A stretch of 64,000 bases of DNA from CAVTWS01 sp963738445 (GCA_963738445.1 CAVTWS010000009.1:1-64000); one strand, 5' to 3'. Numbered from the stretch's first letter, positions 37,895-47,481 are shown. Program-made: numbers and translations. Notes: a model not told the origin generated them from the letters alone.

Positions 37895-38683
37895 GTGACC
37901 GACACGGCGCTGTTCAGACCCGAGGGACCCCAGTCCTTCACGCCGACCTCCGCGGCCGTGGGGCCGTGGGACCGTGGGACCGTGCACGGGGCGGCGGTGG
38001 TGGCCCTCCTCGCCGGCCAGCTGTCACCGGCGGAGCACACCCTGACCCGGCTGTCGGTGGACTTCCTGACGACCGTGCCGATGGCGACCCTCAATCTCGA
38101 GTGCGGCGAGCTCATCGGTGGTCGGCGGGTCAAGCGCCAGGACGCCGTGCTCTCCTGTGACGGACGTTCGGTGGCGACGGCGCGGACGGTCATCGTCCGC
38201 CAGGCTGAGCTGGAGCTGCCGCCGAAGGCGCTCGACCACCCGAGCCCCTTCGACCCGGCCGTGGCACCGGCGCTGGACGAGCCCAACCGCAAGGCGGCCA
38301 AGGCCGTCGGCTGGGAGAGCTTCGACAGCGCCAGCCTCATCATCGATTTCCAGCGCGTCGAGGGCGATCGGCGAGTGCATGCCTGGGTCAGCCTGGCGCT
38401 GCCGGTCGTGGAGGGCACCGAGCTGCGGGGCAACGAGCTCGCCGCCGTCGCCGCTGACTACGGCCAGTCGGCGGTGAGCCGACAGCTGCCTTTCGCCGAG
38501 TGGTCGTTCCGCAACCCCGAGCAGACCCTGCACCTGTCCCGGGAGCCCGTGGGCCGATGGATCGGGCTTCGCTCCGAGGCCGTCGTGCAGCCCATCGGCG
38601 CCGGCTTCAACACCACCGACCTCTTCGACGCCGACGGTCGCGTCGGCCGCTCCTCGGCCGCCCTCGTCGTCGAGAAGCGCTGA
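37895..38683 (+). CDS. Acyl-CoA thioesterase family protein
   Basis: A 262-residue double-hotdog protein of the TesB-like 4HBT_3 type. The first hotdog has WDRGTVHGAAVVALLAGQL and LTRLSVDFLTTVPMA; the second ends with LGLRSEAVVQPIGAGFNTT-like strands (WIGLRSEAVVQPIGAGFNTT) and VGRSSAALVVE. It should release free acid from acyl-CoA. It is a single gene, divergent from a WS/DGAT operon and convergent with a CoA ligase, so it may set the balance between storage and catabolism. Confidence 0.85.
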   Translation: MTDTALFRPEGPQSFTPTSAAVGPWDRGTVHGAAVVALLAGQLSPAEHTLTRLSVDFLTTVPMATLNLECGELIGGRRVKRQDAVLSCDGRSVATARTVIVRQAELELPPKALDHPSPFDPAVAPALDEPNRKAAKAVGWESFDSASLIIDFQRVEGDRRVHAWVSLALPVVEGTELRGNELAAVAADYGQSAVSRQLPFAEWSFRNPEQTLHLSREPVGRWIGLRSEAVVQPIGAGFNTTDLFDADGRVGRSSAALVVEKR

Positions 38684-38694
38684 GCTCCTGTCGA

Positions 38695-40373
38695 TCAGCG
38701 GCCGGCAGCCATCGACGCCGCCCAGCGGTAGTCGGCCTTGCCTGCCGGCGAGCGCTCGATCGGCGTCGACCACGACCCACGCCTTCGGCAGCTTGTAGCG
38801 GGCGATGTGCCGAGCGGCCTCGGCGGCCAGGTCCTCCTCGGTGGCGTCGGCACCGGGGCGAAGCTGCACGACGGCGACCACCTCCTGGCCCCAGCGCTCG
38901 GACGGGCGGGAGGTGACCACGACGTCGTCGACGTCGGGGTGCGCGACCACGGCGGCCTCGACCTCCTCGGCGAAGATCTTCTCCCCGCCCGAGTTGATCG
39001 TCACCGAGTCGCGGCCCAGCAGCTCGATCGAGCCGTCCTCACGATGGCGGGCCCGGTCACCGGGCACCGACATCCGCTCGCCGGCGATCACCGGGAACGT
39101 GCGGGCGGTCTTGTCCGGGTCGCCGAGGTAGCCCAGCGGCACGTCGCCCCCCGCCTTGGCCAGCCAGCCGATGCCGTCGTGGCCCGGGGCCAGCACCTCG
39201 GTCAGGTCCTCGGACACGACGATGCTGCCCTCGGTCGGGGTGAAGGTGCCGGTGGAGGCCGTCATGTCCCGCACGGTCACCTGCATGCCCTGCCCCCCGC
39301 CCTCCGAGGAGCCGAGGCCGTCGATCAACATGGCGTCGGGCAGCAGGTCCAGGAAGCGGGCCTTGACCGGCGCCGACAGCGCGGCACCGCCCGACAGCAC
39401 GATGGCCAGCGACGAGACGTCGTGGCGACCCGTGGCCATCTCCTCGACGATCGGGCGCCCGAACGCGTCGCCCACGATCTGCAGGAACTGCACCCGCTCG
39501 CGTTCGATCACCGAACAGAGGTCGGCCGGGTCGAGGCGGTCCACGACGTCCTGCACGACGACGGTCCCGCCCTGGTTCATGCCCATGAACGCGACCCAGT
39601 GGCCGGCGCCGTGCATGAACGGCGCGGCCGGACACACGACCTGACTCCCGTCGGCCGCGGCCTCGGCGGCCGCGTCGACGGTCGGGAACGGCTGGCGCGT
39701 CGCCCCGTCCCGGCCGCCCATCGATGTCCGGTGGATGTCGGCCTGGCGCCAGAGCACGCCCTTCGGCAGCCCGGTGGTGCCGCCGGTGTAGAGGATGTAG
39801 AGGTCGTCGGGTGACCAGTCGTCAGCCCAAGCCGGCCGCTGGTCGGAGGCGGCGGCGAGGGCGTTCTCGTACCACTGCGCTCCAGGGAGGAGGTCGTGAC
39901 CCGACTCGTCGGCCACTTGGAGCACGAGCGCCAGGCCGGGCAGGTCGGCCAGGACCTCGCTCAGTGTCGGGGCGAAGCGGCTGTGGACCACCACCGCGCG
40001 TGGCGCGGCTGTCGGCCAGCACGTGGCGCAGCTCCTCGGCGACGTAGCGGTAGTTGACGTTGACGGGGGCGACCCGGGCCTTGAAGGCGCCGAGCATGGC
40101 CTCGAGGTACTCGTTGCCGTTGTGGAGGTAGATCGCCAGGTGGTCCTGGTGCGACTCGTGCCCGGCCAGGCCGGCCCGTCCGCCGTCCCGGGCCCCGAGC
40201 CCGTGCTCGTGGAGGACATGGGCCAGCTGCCGTGTGCGACGAGTCACGTCCGCGTAGGTCAGGCGACGGTTCCGGAAGACGATGCAGTCGCGATCGGGCA
40301 CCCGGGCGGCGATCGCCTCGTGGACCTCGGCCAGGTTGTGCTGCGGCACGGGGAGGTCGGTCATGGCCGCCAT
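38695..40373 (-). CDS. Acyl-CoA ligase (AMP-forming, frameshifted)
   Basis: About 559 residues with single-base shifts near 40005 and 38750. It has VFRNRRLTYADVTRRTRQLA near the start, the ATP loop YILYTGGTTGLPKGVLWRQ, GSSEGGGQGMQV for A5, TINSGGEKIFAEEVE for the hinge and, after the last shift, SPAGKADYRWAASM with the catalytic Lys. Closest in this window to the ligase at 33556. Its ATG follows palindrome site E by 11 bases. Confidence 0.87.
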
Positions 40374-40383
40374 TGAACATGAT

Positions 40384-40395
40384 TCTGACGTCGAT
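40384..40395. promoter_or_regulatory. Palindromic operator TCTGACGTCGAT, site E
   Basis: Overlaps the probable minus-strand -10 (CAGAAT, 40382-40387) of the CoA ligase at 40373, as site B does at 15083. Confidence 0.5.
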
Positions 40396-40476
40396 GTCGA
40401 CTTCTACTGACGGCGACCAACGGCGCCTGCTCCACCGACAACGTGTGCCGCGGCCCGCGTGCTCCCTGGCTGATGA

Positions 40477-40878
40477 TCAGGACACGTCGAGGCGCAGGCG
40501 CTCCAGGCGGGTCGTGGCGATGCGCCAGGTGCCGTCCACCTTGACGTAGGTCTCGTGGTAGTGGCCGTAGCCGTGCAGCTCCGGTCCGTCGCCCGGGAAC
40601 TGGAGGTGGTCCTCCATCGCCCAGATCCCCGTCGCCGTGGTCGGCGAGGTGACCTCGATCTCCGGCGTGTGGCCGTGGTGGACGGTGACGACGTCCTGGA
40701 GGGTCGGCACGAGCATCGCCAGGAACTGGTCGAGGCCGTCGAAGGTGCCGGCCCCGTCACTGCTGACATCGACGAGGACGTCGGAGGTGAACAGGTCCCG
40801 GAACCCGTCCCAGTCCTTGGTGTCCATCAGTCGGAAATACCGGGCCTTGAGCTGCTTGATGGCTTCGAGGTCATTCAT
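40477..40878 (-). CDS. SnoaL-like (NTF2-fold) protein
   Basis: A 133-residue SnoaL_4-type protein: IKQLKARYFRLMDTKDWDGF, LFTSDVLVDV, HHGHTPEIEVTSPTTATGIW and a C-terminal ETYVKVDGTWRIATTRLERL. Its ATG lies eight bases inside the SDR gene. It ends a four-gene operon (LLM, APH, SDR, SnoaL) and may dehydrate or isomerise the product of the SDR. Confidence 0.8.
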   Translation of the reverse strand: MNDLEAIKQLKARYFRLMDTKDWDGFRDLFTSDVLVDVSSDGAGTFDGLDQFLAMLVPTLQDVVTVHHGHTPEIEVTSPTTATGIWAMEDHLQFPGDGPELHGYGHYHETYVKVDGTWRIATTRLERLRLDVS

Positions 40879-41710
40879 GGGACTGCCGCTCCTCCAGGCG
40901 CTGCAGCGCCTGCTCGATCTGTCGGTGCTGCTCGGCGATCGGCGCGGCCAGGTCGCCGTGGGTGATCACGTGGGCCTCGCCCGCCAGCACCCCGGCCAGC
41001 GCCCGCTCGGCTGCGACCTCCGCGGTCGTCAAGTCGACCTCGGTCATCGGCCGGCTCGCCATCATGGCGGTGAGGTCCTCCTCGGCGACCTCGCCCGAGC
41101 CGAGGTCGGCAGGTCGGGCGGCGGCGCTGCTCTCCAGATGACGGGTCAACATCCCGGACGGATGGACGACCGACACCTCGATCGGCTCGTCGGCCAGCTC
41201 GATGCGCACCGTCTCCGCCAGGCCCACGAGGGCGTACTTGCTCGCCTGGTAGGCCCCCAGTCGCGCCGCAGGAGCAAGGGCGTTCGCCGATGCCGTGAAG
41301 GCCAGGTGGGCGCCGCCGGCGGCACGAAGCAGGGGCAGGAACGCCCGAAACGTCCGAGCCGCGCCGACGACGTTCACGTCGAGCACCCAACGCCACACGT
41401 CGTCGTCGATCGTCTCCATCGCACCGAAGTGCTGGACCCCGACGTTCACCCACAACAGGTCGCAGCGCCCGAACCGCTCCGTCACCTCCGCGGCGGCGGC
41501 CTCGACATCAGGACCCGACGCCACGTCGACCCGTCGACCGAGCGTCGGCACCCCGTGGCGCGCCTCGAGGTCGGCCGCCGCCTCGACCGCCCGGTCACCA
41601 TCGATGTCGAGCACGACGACCGCGTCGCCTCGGGCCGCACAACCCTCGGCCAGCGCGAGCCCGAAGCCGGACGCGGCGCCGGTGATCACGGCCACCTGTC
41701 GGTCTTCCAT
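40871..41710 (-). CDS. SDR-family NAD(P)-dependent oxidoreductase
   Basis: A 279-residue short-chain dehydrogenase. VAVITGAASGFGLALAEGCA carries the cofactor motif and VVVLDIDG suggests NAD(H). The usual NNAG is WVNVGVQHFG here, and the catalytic block is AFTASANALAP then YQASK. A long C-terminal tail with Arg and Gln replaces the FabG ending. Third gene of the LLM/APH/SDR/SnoaL operon; probably an alcohol dehydrogenase or ketoreductase on an acyl-CoA or sterol intermediate. Confidence 0.85.
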   Translation of the reverse strand: MEDRQVAVITGAASGFGLALAEGCAARGDAVVVLDIDGDRAVEAAADLEARHGVPTLGRRVDVASGPDVEAAAAEVTERFGRCDLLWVNVGVQHFGAMETIDDDVWRWVLDVNVVGAARTFRAFLPLLRAAGGAHLAFTASANALAPAARLGAYQASKYALVGLAETVRIELADEPIEVSVVHPSGMLTRHLESSAAARPADLGSGEVAEEDLTAMMASRPMTEVDLTTAEVAAERALAGVLAGEAHVITHGDLAAPIAEQHRQIEQALQRLEERQSHE

Positions 41711-41723
41711 GGCGCTTCTCCGG

Positions 41724-42782
41724 TCAGACGAGATCGAAGGGGTCGAGGTCGTCGATCGCGGTCAGCGATCGCTGGAGCATGGTCAGGAACATGGCATCGG
41801 CCCGCGCCGAGCGCTCCGCCGTTGCGTACACCGCCCCGAAGACCGTGATCAGCGGGCCTTGGAAGAGGCCGAAGCGGTAGATGTCAAAGGCCTCGTCGCG
41901 GTCGACCATGACCTGGTGCCCGTCGAGGGCGTCCCGGTAGGCGTCCACCAGCTCGTCCTCGGCCGACCGTCGGACCTCAGGCTCGAGGCTGGTCTCGCAG
42001 AAGTAGGCCAGGTCCCGGCCAGGGTGACCGACCGCCATGGTCTGCCAGTCGACGGCCGTCACCGCGCCGTCGGGACCGATCAGCAGGTTGTCGGCCCGGT
42101 GGTCACCGTGCAGCAGGGCGAAGGTGTCGGCGCGGGCCAGGATCCACGGGCCCACGGCCTCGGCCACCCGGCGCAGGAGCGCCTCGGCCCACTCGTCGGT
42201 CTCACTCCGGTACCGCTCGACGAAGAGCCCGATGGCCGACGCGAAGATGTCGCTGAGCATGGCGGCACCGTCGGCGCCCACCGGATCGAGCTCAGGGTGA
42301 TCGAAGAGGCTGGCGTCGCCCCAGCGAGGACCGTGCAGTCCGGCGAGGTTGCGCACGGCGGCGGTCGCCTCGTCGGCGGAGCAGCCCACGAGCTGGTCGG
42401 CGGGCTCGGCCGGGGCGAGGTCCTCGAGCAGCAACGTGAACACCGACACGTCCGCGTTGCTGGACACGTGCCAGCAGCGAGGGACGCGGATGGCGACGGT
42501 GTCGGCGAGGTCGCGGTAGAAGGCGACCTCCTTGCGGTACCCGCCGGCCGCGATCGAACGGTCGTCGCCCTCGCCGAGCTTGGCCACGAGGGTGGCGGGG
42601 ACCGCCTCGCCGGCGTCGTGGGTCAGGTGCAGGCGGTGGTTCGACCCCATCTGGCCGTGACCGATCCGGTCGCGGCGGACATCGGTGACGGTGACCTCGT
42701 GGCCCGCCGCCCGCAGCGCAGCGGTCAACCACGCCGGGGTGAGGTCGGCGGCGGTGTCGACCGGCCCGGGCCCGTCGGTCAC
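41724..42782 (-). CDS. APH-fold phosphotransferase
   Basis: A 352-residue kinase-fold protein. GHGQMGSNHRLHLTHD is the nucleotide-loop region, VFTLLLEDLAPAEPADQL the hinge, FALLHGDHRADNLLIGPDGA the catalytic loop and AVDWQTMAVG the metal-binding Asp. It is translationally coupled to the LLM gene upstream and followed after 13 bases by the SDR gene. The substrate is more likely a lipid alcohol or hydroxyacyl-CoA than an antibiotic, given the setting. Confidence 0.82.
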   Translation of the reverse strand: MTDGPGPVDTAADLTPAWLTAALRAAGHEVTVTDVRRDRIGHGQMGSNHRLHLTHDAGEAVPATLVAKLGEGDDRSIAAGGYRKEVAFYRDLADTVAIRVPRCWHVSSNADVSVFTLLLEDLAPAEPADQLVGCSADEATAAVRNLAGLHGPRWGDASLFDHPELDPVGADGAAMLSDIFASAIGLFVERYRSETDEWAEALLRRVAEAVGPWILARADTFALLHGDHRADNLLIGPDGAVTAVDWQTMAVGHPGRDLAYFCETSLEPEVRRSAEDELVDAYRDALDGHQVMVDRDEAFDIYRFGLFQGPLITVFGAVYATAERSARADAMFLTMLQRSLTAIDDLDPFDLV

Positions 42783-43819
42783 GACGCGGTCCGATACGCC
42801 TCGACGACCGGAGCCAGCTCGGTCGGCGTGGCCCCGTGCAGGATCACGGCGTCCGCTCCCACGTCGAACTGACGGCGGATGGTCGCCACGCACTGATCGG
42901 GTGAGCCGGTGGCGGCCGGCGCCAGCCACTCGTCCGGGATGAGACCGCCGATGTGCTCCAGCTGTTCGGTCGTGGCCTTCTGGTCGATCGCGCCAGGGAA
43001 GGTGGCGACGACCTCGTCGGCCCGAAACGCGGCCAACGGGGCGGGGTCCCAGCCGTTCGTCGACACGAGCAGGTCGCCATAGCCCTGGAGGTAGGAGGCC
43101 ATGCGCCCGACGGTCTTGCGCAACCGCAGCTCCTCGGGCAGGTGATCGCCGACCGTCGCCAGGCACGACCACACGGTCACCGAGTCGGGGTCGCGGCCGG
43201 CCTGCTCGGCCGCCTCCTTCACGGTGCGCACGCAGCGCTCGAGCGTCTCGTCGGTGAAGAAGGTGTGCAGGACCACGTCGTCGAACGCCCGCCCGGCGAG
43301 CTTCAACGACTCCGGACCGAAGGCCACCAGCAGCAGAGGGATGTCCGCATCGAACTCCGTGCCCAGGTGGAGGACCGGGAACGAACCGGCAGGCCCGTCG
43401 TGGCCGATGATCACCTCCCCCTTCCACAGCCGCCGCATGAGCCCGGCGAAGTCCTCCATCTGGGCGGTGGTGATGCGGGGGATGCCGAAGGCGTCCTGCA
43501 TCGGGGCGATGCCCCGACCGAGGCCGAGGGTGAACCGCCCGCCGGTGAGTGCGTGCATGGTGGTGGCGTAGGAAGCGGTCACCATCGGGTGACGGGTGTT
43601 GTGGTTGGTCGCCGCCGTCGCGATCTGGACCTCGGAGGACACCGCGGCTGCCGCGCCGCTGAGAGTGCAGGCCTCCTTGATGTTGAAGCGCTCGGAGATG
43701 AACGCGGTCCCCAGGCCCGAAGCCTCACCCTCTCGCACCTCGTCCAGCAGCTCGACCGGTGACGGTGGCCCCCCGGCCAACGTGTAGAAGCCCAGCTCGT
43801 CCAGTCGTCGGTCAGCCAC
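42779..43819 (-). CDS. LLM-class (F420-type) oxidoreductase
   Basis: A 346-residue luciferase-like protein. EGEASGLGTAFISERFNIKE and LTGGRFTLGLGRGIAPMQDA are typical, as is the C-terminal GSPDQCVATIRRQFDVGADA. Likely F420-dependent. GTG 43819 fits a leaderless promoter whose -35 is one arm of palindrome site F. It is the first gene of the LLM/APH/SDR/SnoaL operon. Confidence 0.87.
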   Translation of the reverse strand: MADRRLDELGFYTLAGGPPSPVELLDEVREGEASGLGTAFISERFNIKEACTLSGAAAAVSSEVQIATAATNHNTRHPMVTASYATTMHALTGGRFTLGLGRGIAPMQDAFGIPRITTAQMEDFAGLMRRLWKGEVIIGHDGPAGSFPVLHLGTEFDADIPLLLVAFGPESLKLAGRAFDDVVLHTFFTDETLERCVRTVKEAAEQAGRDPDSVTVWSCLATVGDHLPEELRLRKTVGRMASYLQGYGDLLVSTNGWDPAPLAAFRADEVVATFPGAIDQKATTEQLEHIGGLIPDEWLAPAATGSPDQCVATIRRQFDVGADAVILHGATPTELAPVVEAYRTAS

Positions 43820-43826
43820 GGCCGGC

Positions 43827-43832
43827 AGGCTA
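43827..43832 (-). promoter_or_regulatory. -10 element TAGCCT of the LLM operon, leaderless
   Basis: On the minus strand TTGACG (43849-43854, an arm of site F), 16 bases, then TAGCCT, whose first base is 13 bases before GTG 43819. Confidence 0.55.
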
Positions 43833-43843
43833 CCTCATTTGAC

Positions 43844-43855
43844 TTTGACGTCAAT
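43844..43855. promoter_or_regulatory. Palindromic operator TTTGACGTCAAT, site F
   Basis: TTGACGTCAA is a perfect 10-base palindrome. Its arms are the -35 boxes of both divergent promoters. Confidence 0.65.
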
Positions 43856-43868
43856 AATGAAACGAGAG

Positions 43869-43874
43869 TAGGGT
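43869..43874 (+). promoter_or_regulatory. -10 element TAGGGT, leaderless
   Basis: TTGACG (43845-43850), 18 bases, TAGGGT, then ATG 43881 12 bases after its first base. Confidence 0.55.
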
Positions 43875-43880
43875 GACCAC

Positions 43881-45035
43881 ATGCCCGACGCACTGGTCAT
43901 CGCCCGAGGCCTCGGCCTGGTCGGCAAGGAGGCGGCCCGTGCCGGCCTCGACCGCGTCGTGCCCGGCGGCGACTCGGTCCCCCTGCGGGCAAGTGAGGTG
44001 ACGCCGACCTGGCTGGCGGACGCCATGGGGCTACCGGCGGGTGCCATCCGGTCGATCGACGTCCTCGACGAGCACTCGGGCACGGCCGGCCGGGCCCGCA
44101 TCGCCGTCGACGGTGACGACGTCCCGGACCACCTGTTCGTGAAGTTCTCGCCGAGCAACTACCTGCAGCACGTCATGATGCTGCTCTTCGACCTCGGCAC
44201 GCGTGAGGTCTTCGTCTACGAGACGCTGGGCGACGAGCTGCCCGTGCGGGTGCCGCGCTGCTACGCGACACGCGTCGACGCAAGGCGCGGTCGGAACGTG
44301 ATGGTGCTCGAGGACCTGGCCGACCAGGCCCTCTTCCGCGACATCCGGCAGCCACCCACCGCGACCGAAGCCGAGGCCGTGGTCGACGCAATGGCCGATC
44401 AGCACGCCTCGTACTGGGGGACCGACCGCTTCGCCGGCGACCTCCAGCCGCTCACCGGCCGTTCCGCGGCCGCCAACCTCCTCGGGGACATGATCCGCCG
44501 GCGCTTCCTCGGGAACATGAAGGGCCTCGCCGCCGATCTCGTACCCACGGCGATGCAGCAGGAGGGTCGGATCTTCTTCGAGCGCAGCGCTGACATCGAC
44601 GCCTTCTGGGCGTCGGAGCCCCAGACCGTGCTCCACGGCGACCCGCACTTCGGCAACCTCTTCTTCGAGGGCGACACGCCCGGCTTCTTCGACTGGCAGG
44701 TGGCCACTGCCGGAGCCGGCGCGCGCGACGTCGCCTACTTCAGCACCATGTCCATCGACACCGACCTCCGCCGCGAGATCGAGCGGGGGCTCGTCGAGCG
44801 GTACGCGAAGCGCCTTGACGCCGCCGGCGTCACGGTCGACCTCGACCACCTCTGGACCCTCTACCGGGCCGGCGCGACCGAGGCCTACACGTCGGCGGTA
44901 GCGGCGGCCGAGGCGGGCGAGCGGGCCCAGGACCCCGCGATCTGTCGAGTGGGCGTCGAGCGCTCCGTGGCCGCCATCGCCGACCACGACTCCTTCGGCG
45001 TGCTGGCCGCCCTGATCGACGGCAAGCGGGTCTGA
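43881..45035 (+). CDS. APH-fold phosphotransferase
   Basis: A 384-residue kinase-fold protein, complete. SIDVLDEHSGTAGRARIAVD parallels the N-terminal segment of the protein at 25769. MVLEDLADQALF is the hinge, VLHGDPHFGNLFFEGDTPGF the catalytic loop and FFDWQVATAG the metal-binding Asp. About 45 extra residues precede the kinase core. It is a single gene divergent from the LLM operon and under the same palindrome. Confidence 0.82.
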   Translation: MPDALVIARGLGLVGKEAARAGLDRVVPGGDSVPLRASEVTPTWLADAMGLPAGAIRSIDVLDEHSGTAGRARIAVDGDDVPDHLFVKFSPSNYLQHVMMLLFDLGTREVFVYETLGDELPVRVPRCYATRVDARRGRNVMVLEDLADQALFRDIRQPPTATEAEAVVDAMADQHASYWGTDRFAGDLQPLTGRSAAANLLGDMIRRRFLGNMKGLAADLVPTAMQQEGRIFFERSADIDAFWASEPQTVLHGDPHFGNLFFEGDTPGFFDWQVATAGAGARDVAYFSTMSIDTDLRREIERGLVERYAKRLDAAGVTVDLDHLWTLYRAGATEAYTSAVAAAEAGERAQDPAICRVGVERSVAAIADHDSFGVLAALIDGKRV

Positions 45036-45119
45036 CTCGTCGGCTACTCGCGCTGTCCCGGTTGTCGGCTGCGGTGCGGCGGGCCGGGGACGACGTTGAC
45101 CGCCCGTGTCCCAGTCAGA

Positions 45120-46253
45120 TCATCCTTCTGGCTGGCCCGAATCTGGTACTTGTGCGGCTTGCATTCGATCCTCGCGTGGGTAGATCGACCCCATCGGGAG
45201 GTCCTCGGTGACCTCCAGGGCGTTGAACGCGAGCGGCGTCATGAGCTCGATCCCTCTGGCCATTCCGATGGCGCGTGGATCGTTCCAGTGTCCTGCGTCG
45301 AACAGCATCGAGCCGATCAGCTGGATCACGTCGACCTTGAAGATCTGCATGGCGAGGTACCAGTTGCGGTGATGCGCGGTGATCCCCGTCTGCTGCTCCC
45401 ACCGAGCGATGAACTGATCGACCGTGAGCGACGTCGGTTTGCTCGTTATCCCCACCGGCATGAACCACAGCAGTTCGAGGTAGCCGACATCCGCGAGGGG
45501 GTCACCGGTGGTCGTCAACTCCCAGTCGAACACCGCTGAGACCTCATCTCCGACGAACGCGAAGTTGCCGGGCTTCGGGTCGCCGTGCACCAGCGTGACG
45601 GCCGGGCAGGGCTCGGGTTGCTGCAGGCGCAGCTCCTCCAGTAGGCGTTCCATCGCCGGTAGCGGTCCGCGTTGCACGCGGCGCATCTCGCCACCCCAGT
45701 GCTCGAGCTCGCGATCGAGGAACGTGCGGCCATCTCCCAGCGCGTCCAGGCCGGTCTCGCTCAAGTCGACCATGTGGATGGCTGCGAGCTGATCCACCAT
45801 GCTCTCGCACATGCGGCGGAGCTTCCCGTCGGCCTCCATCTCCGGTGGGATGTCTTGCTGCTCCCACACCACGCCGTCCAGCCGTTCCATGACAAAGAAC
45901 TCGCGCCCGAGAACGGTCCCGGTGGGCTCGATCCACAGTGCTCGCGGGGCCCGGACCTCGGTGCCTTCCAGACCCTTCAGCACGTCGAACTGTCGCTGCA
46001 TGTCGTAGGGCTCCAGCAGGCCGGGCTTTGGCGGTCGTTGCCGAACGACGACGTCCTGGCGGCGCTCCTCGCTGCCAGTGCGCGACACGACGGTCATCAA
46101 GAGCGTCTCGGACGAGTGGCCGAGCGCAGCCTGGTCGAGCCCCTCCACCCCAACGTCTTCTGCGTCCGGGAGCTGGTCGGCGAACCACACTGCCAGACGG
46201 TCTGCGATATCTCGGTCCACGTCCGCACCCCTCTCCTGTCGACTCACCCGCAC
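45120..46253 (-). CDS. APH-fold phosphotransferase, ACAD10-kinase-like
   Basis: Up to 377 residues. LDQAALGHSSETLLMTVV, VVVRQRPPKPGLLEPYDM, FVMERLDGVVWEQQDIP, LVHGDPKPGNFAFVGDEVSA and VFDWELTTTGDPLADVGYL match the APH subgroup fused to dehydrogenases in ACAD10/ACAD11. The start is uncertain: GTG 46253, GTG 46247 (close to a leaderless -10) or GTG 46220 after AGGAGAGGGG. Base composition looks slightly less GC-biased than its neighbours. Confidence 0.82.
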   Translation of the reverse strand: MRVSRQERGADVDRDIADRLAVWFADQLPDAEDVGVEGLDQAALGHSSETLLMTVVSRTGSEERRQDVVVRQRPPKPGLLEPYDMQRQFDVLKGLEGTEVRAPRALWIEPTGTVLGREFFVMERLDGVVWEQQDIPPEMEADGKLRRMCESMVDQLAAIHMVDLSETGLDALGDGRTFLDRELEHWGGEMRRVQRGPLPAMERLLEELRLQQPEPCPAVTLVHGDPKPGNFAFVGDEVSAVFDWELTTTGDPLADVGYLELLWFMPVGITSKPTSLTVDQFIARWEQQTGITAHHRNWYLAMQIFKVDVIQLIGSMLFDAGHWNDPRAIGMARGIELMTPLAFNALEVTEDLPMGSIYPREDRMQAAQVPDSGQPEG

Positions 46254-46257
46254 CCTA
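46252..46257 (-). promoter_or_regulatory. -10 element TAGGGT (minus strand)
   Basis: Immediately before the APH gene at 45120 and 14 bases from site G on the minus strand. Confidence 0.4.
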
Positions 46258-46271
46258 ACCCCATTATTGAT

Positions 46272-46283
46272 ATTGACGTCGAA
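46272..46283. promoter_or_regulatory. Palindromic operator ATTGACGTCGAA, site G
   Basis: Eleven-base core ATTGACGTCGA in an AT-rich pocket upstream of the APH gene, in the 102-base gap after gpsA. Confidence 0.5.
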
Positions 46284-46355
46284 AACTATTGGGTGCCTCC
46301 GGAGTTGACCGAAGCAATGCTGGTCGCACGGCGGGAGCTGGGGGCCGGGCTTCGG

Positions 46356-47349
46356 TCAACCGGGGTCCGCCTCGTGGCCGGGGGCTGGGCCCAGGCCGCG
46401 GAACGCGTCGGCGCCCGTGATCTCGCCGGCGATGACCCGGTGGACCTGGGTGCAGATGGGCACGGCGACATCGTGCCGCCGAGCGAGCTCCATGACGGCA
46501 CCGGCCGTGCGCACACCCTCGGCGACCATCGTCATCTCGCCCAGCACCTCCTCCACCGGCCGGCCCAGGCCGAGCTGCTCGCCGACCCAACGGTTGCGGC
46601 TCCGAGGGCTCATGCACGTGACCATCAGGTCACCGAGACCCGTGAGGCCGGCGAATGTCTCCGGTCGCCCGCCCAGGGCGACGCCGAGGCGGGTCAGCTC
46701 GGCCAGACCCCGGGTCACCACTGCGGCCCGGGTGTTGTCGCCGACCGACAAGCCCTGCGCCATGCCGGCCGCGATCGCGATCACGTTCTTGAGGGCGCCA
46801 CCGAGCTCGCAGCCAACCACGTCGTCGTTCAGGTAGACCCGGAACGCCCCGCAGCGTCAGCACGCGTTGGAGCTCGGCGCCGACCGAGAGGTCGTCGGTG
46901 GCGATGACGCTTGCCGCCGCCTGTCCGGCAACGATCTCGCCGGCGATGTTCGGGCCGGTCAGCGCCGCCGCGGGATGGCCGGGGAACAGCTCGTTCACGA
47001 TCTCCGTCATGCGCAGGAGGGTGGTCTGCTCGAGCCCCTTCGTGACGCTGACGATCGGGATCCACGGGTGGACCCAGGCGCGGGCGTCGGTCAGGACCGC
47101 TCGGAACCCCTGTGACGGGATGGCGACGATGAGCACCTCGGCGAACGCCACCGCCTCCTCGAGGTCGGCGGTCGCCCGCAGGGTGGGCGGCAGCGCGGCG
47201 TCGGGGAGGTAGCCCGTGTTCGTGTGCTGCTCGTTGATCTCCTTGGCCACGACGGGACTGCGCGCCCACAGGGTCGCGTCGTTGCGACCGGCGACCACCG
47301 AACCGATCGTGGTCCCGAACGACCCGGCGCCGAGCACGGACACCTTCAC
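46356..47349 (-). CDS. gpsA: Glycerol-3-phosphate dehydrogenase (NAD(P)+, frameshifted)
   Basis: About 330 residues with one single-base shift near 46845. The N-terminal VKVSVLGAGSFGTTIGSVVA is the dinucleotide fold. VTKGLEQTTLLRMTEIV and ALTGPNIAGEIVAGQAAASV precede the shift; CELGGALKNVIAIAAGMAQG, with the catalytic Lys, and GLTGLGDLMVTCMSPRSRN follow it. It reduces dihydroxyacetone phosphate to glycerol 3-phosphate, the acceptor for the PlsB domain encoded at 50559. GTG 47349 is used; palindrome site H lies 50 bases upstream. Confidence 0.9.
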
Positions 47350-47398
47350 GGCTGCATCCCACAGACCTCGATCCCACGCATGTAGAGCGTCGTTCTGA

Positions 47399-47410
47399 TT
47401 CGACGTCAAC
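47399..47410. promoter_or_regulatory. Palindromic operator TTCGACGTCAAC, site H
   Basis: Identical to site D. On the minus strand TTGACG (47404-47409) is a -35-like box 17-18 bases before TCTACAT, upstream of gpsA. Confidence 0.55.
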
Positions 47411-47469
47411 CTACACACCGGAGCCCCGGGGCGACAGGCGGAAGGCAAAGGGACACACGCACTCTCGAC

Positions 47470-47481
47470 ATCGACGTCGGT
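47470..47481. promoter_or_regulatory. Palindromic operator ATCGACGTCGGT, site I
   Basis: Seventy bases from site H, before the HAD-PlsC gene. A -10-like TAGAAT (47489-47494) stands ten bases before ATG 47504. Confidence 0.45.

Noticed and set aside
45120..46253. Horizontal transfer of the ACAD10-like kinase gene from its slightly different composition
   Set aside because: The difference is slight and judged by eye; the palindrome upstream shows it is integrated in the local regulon.
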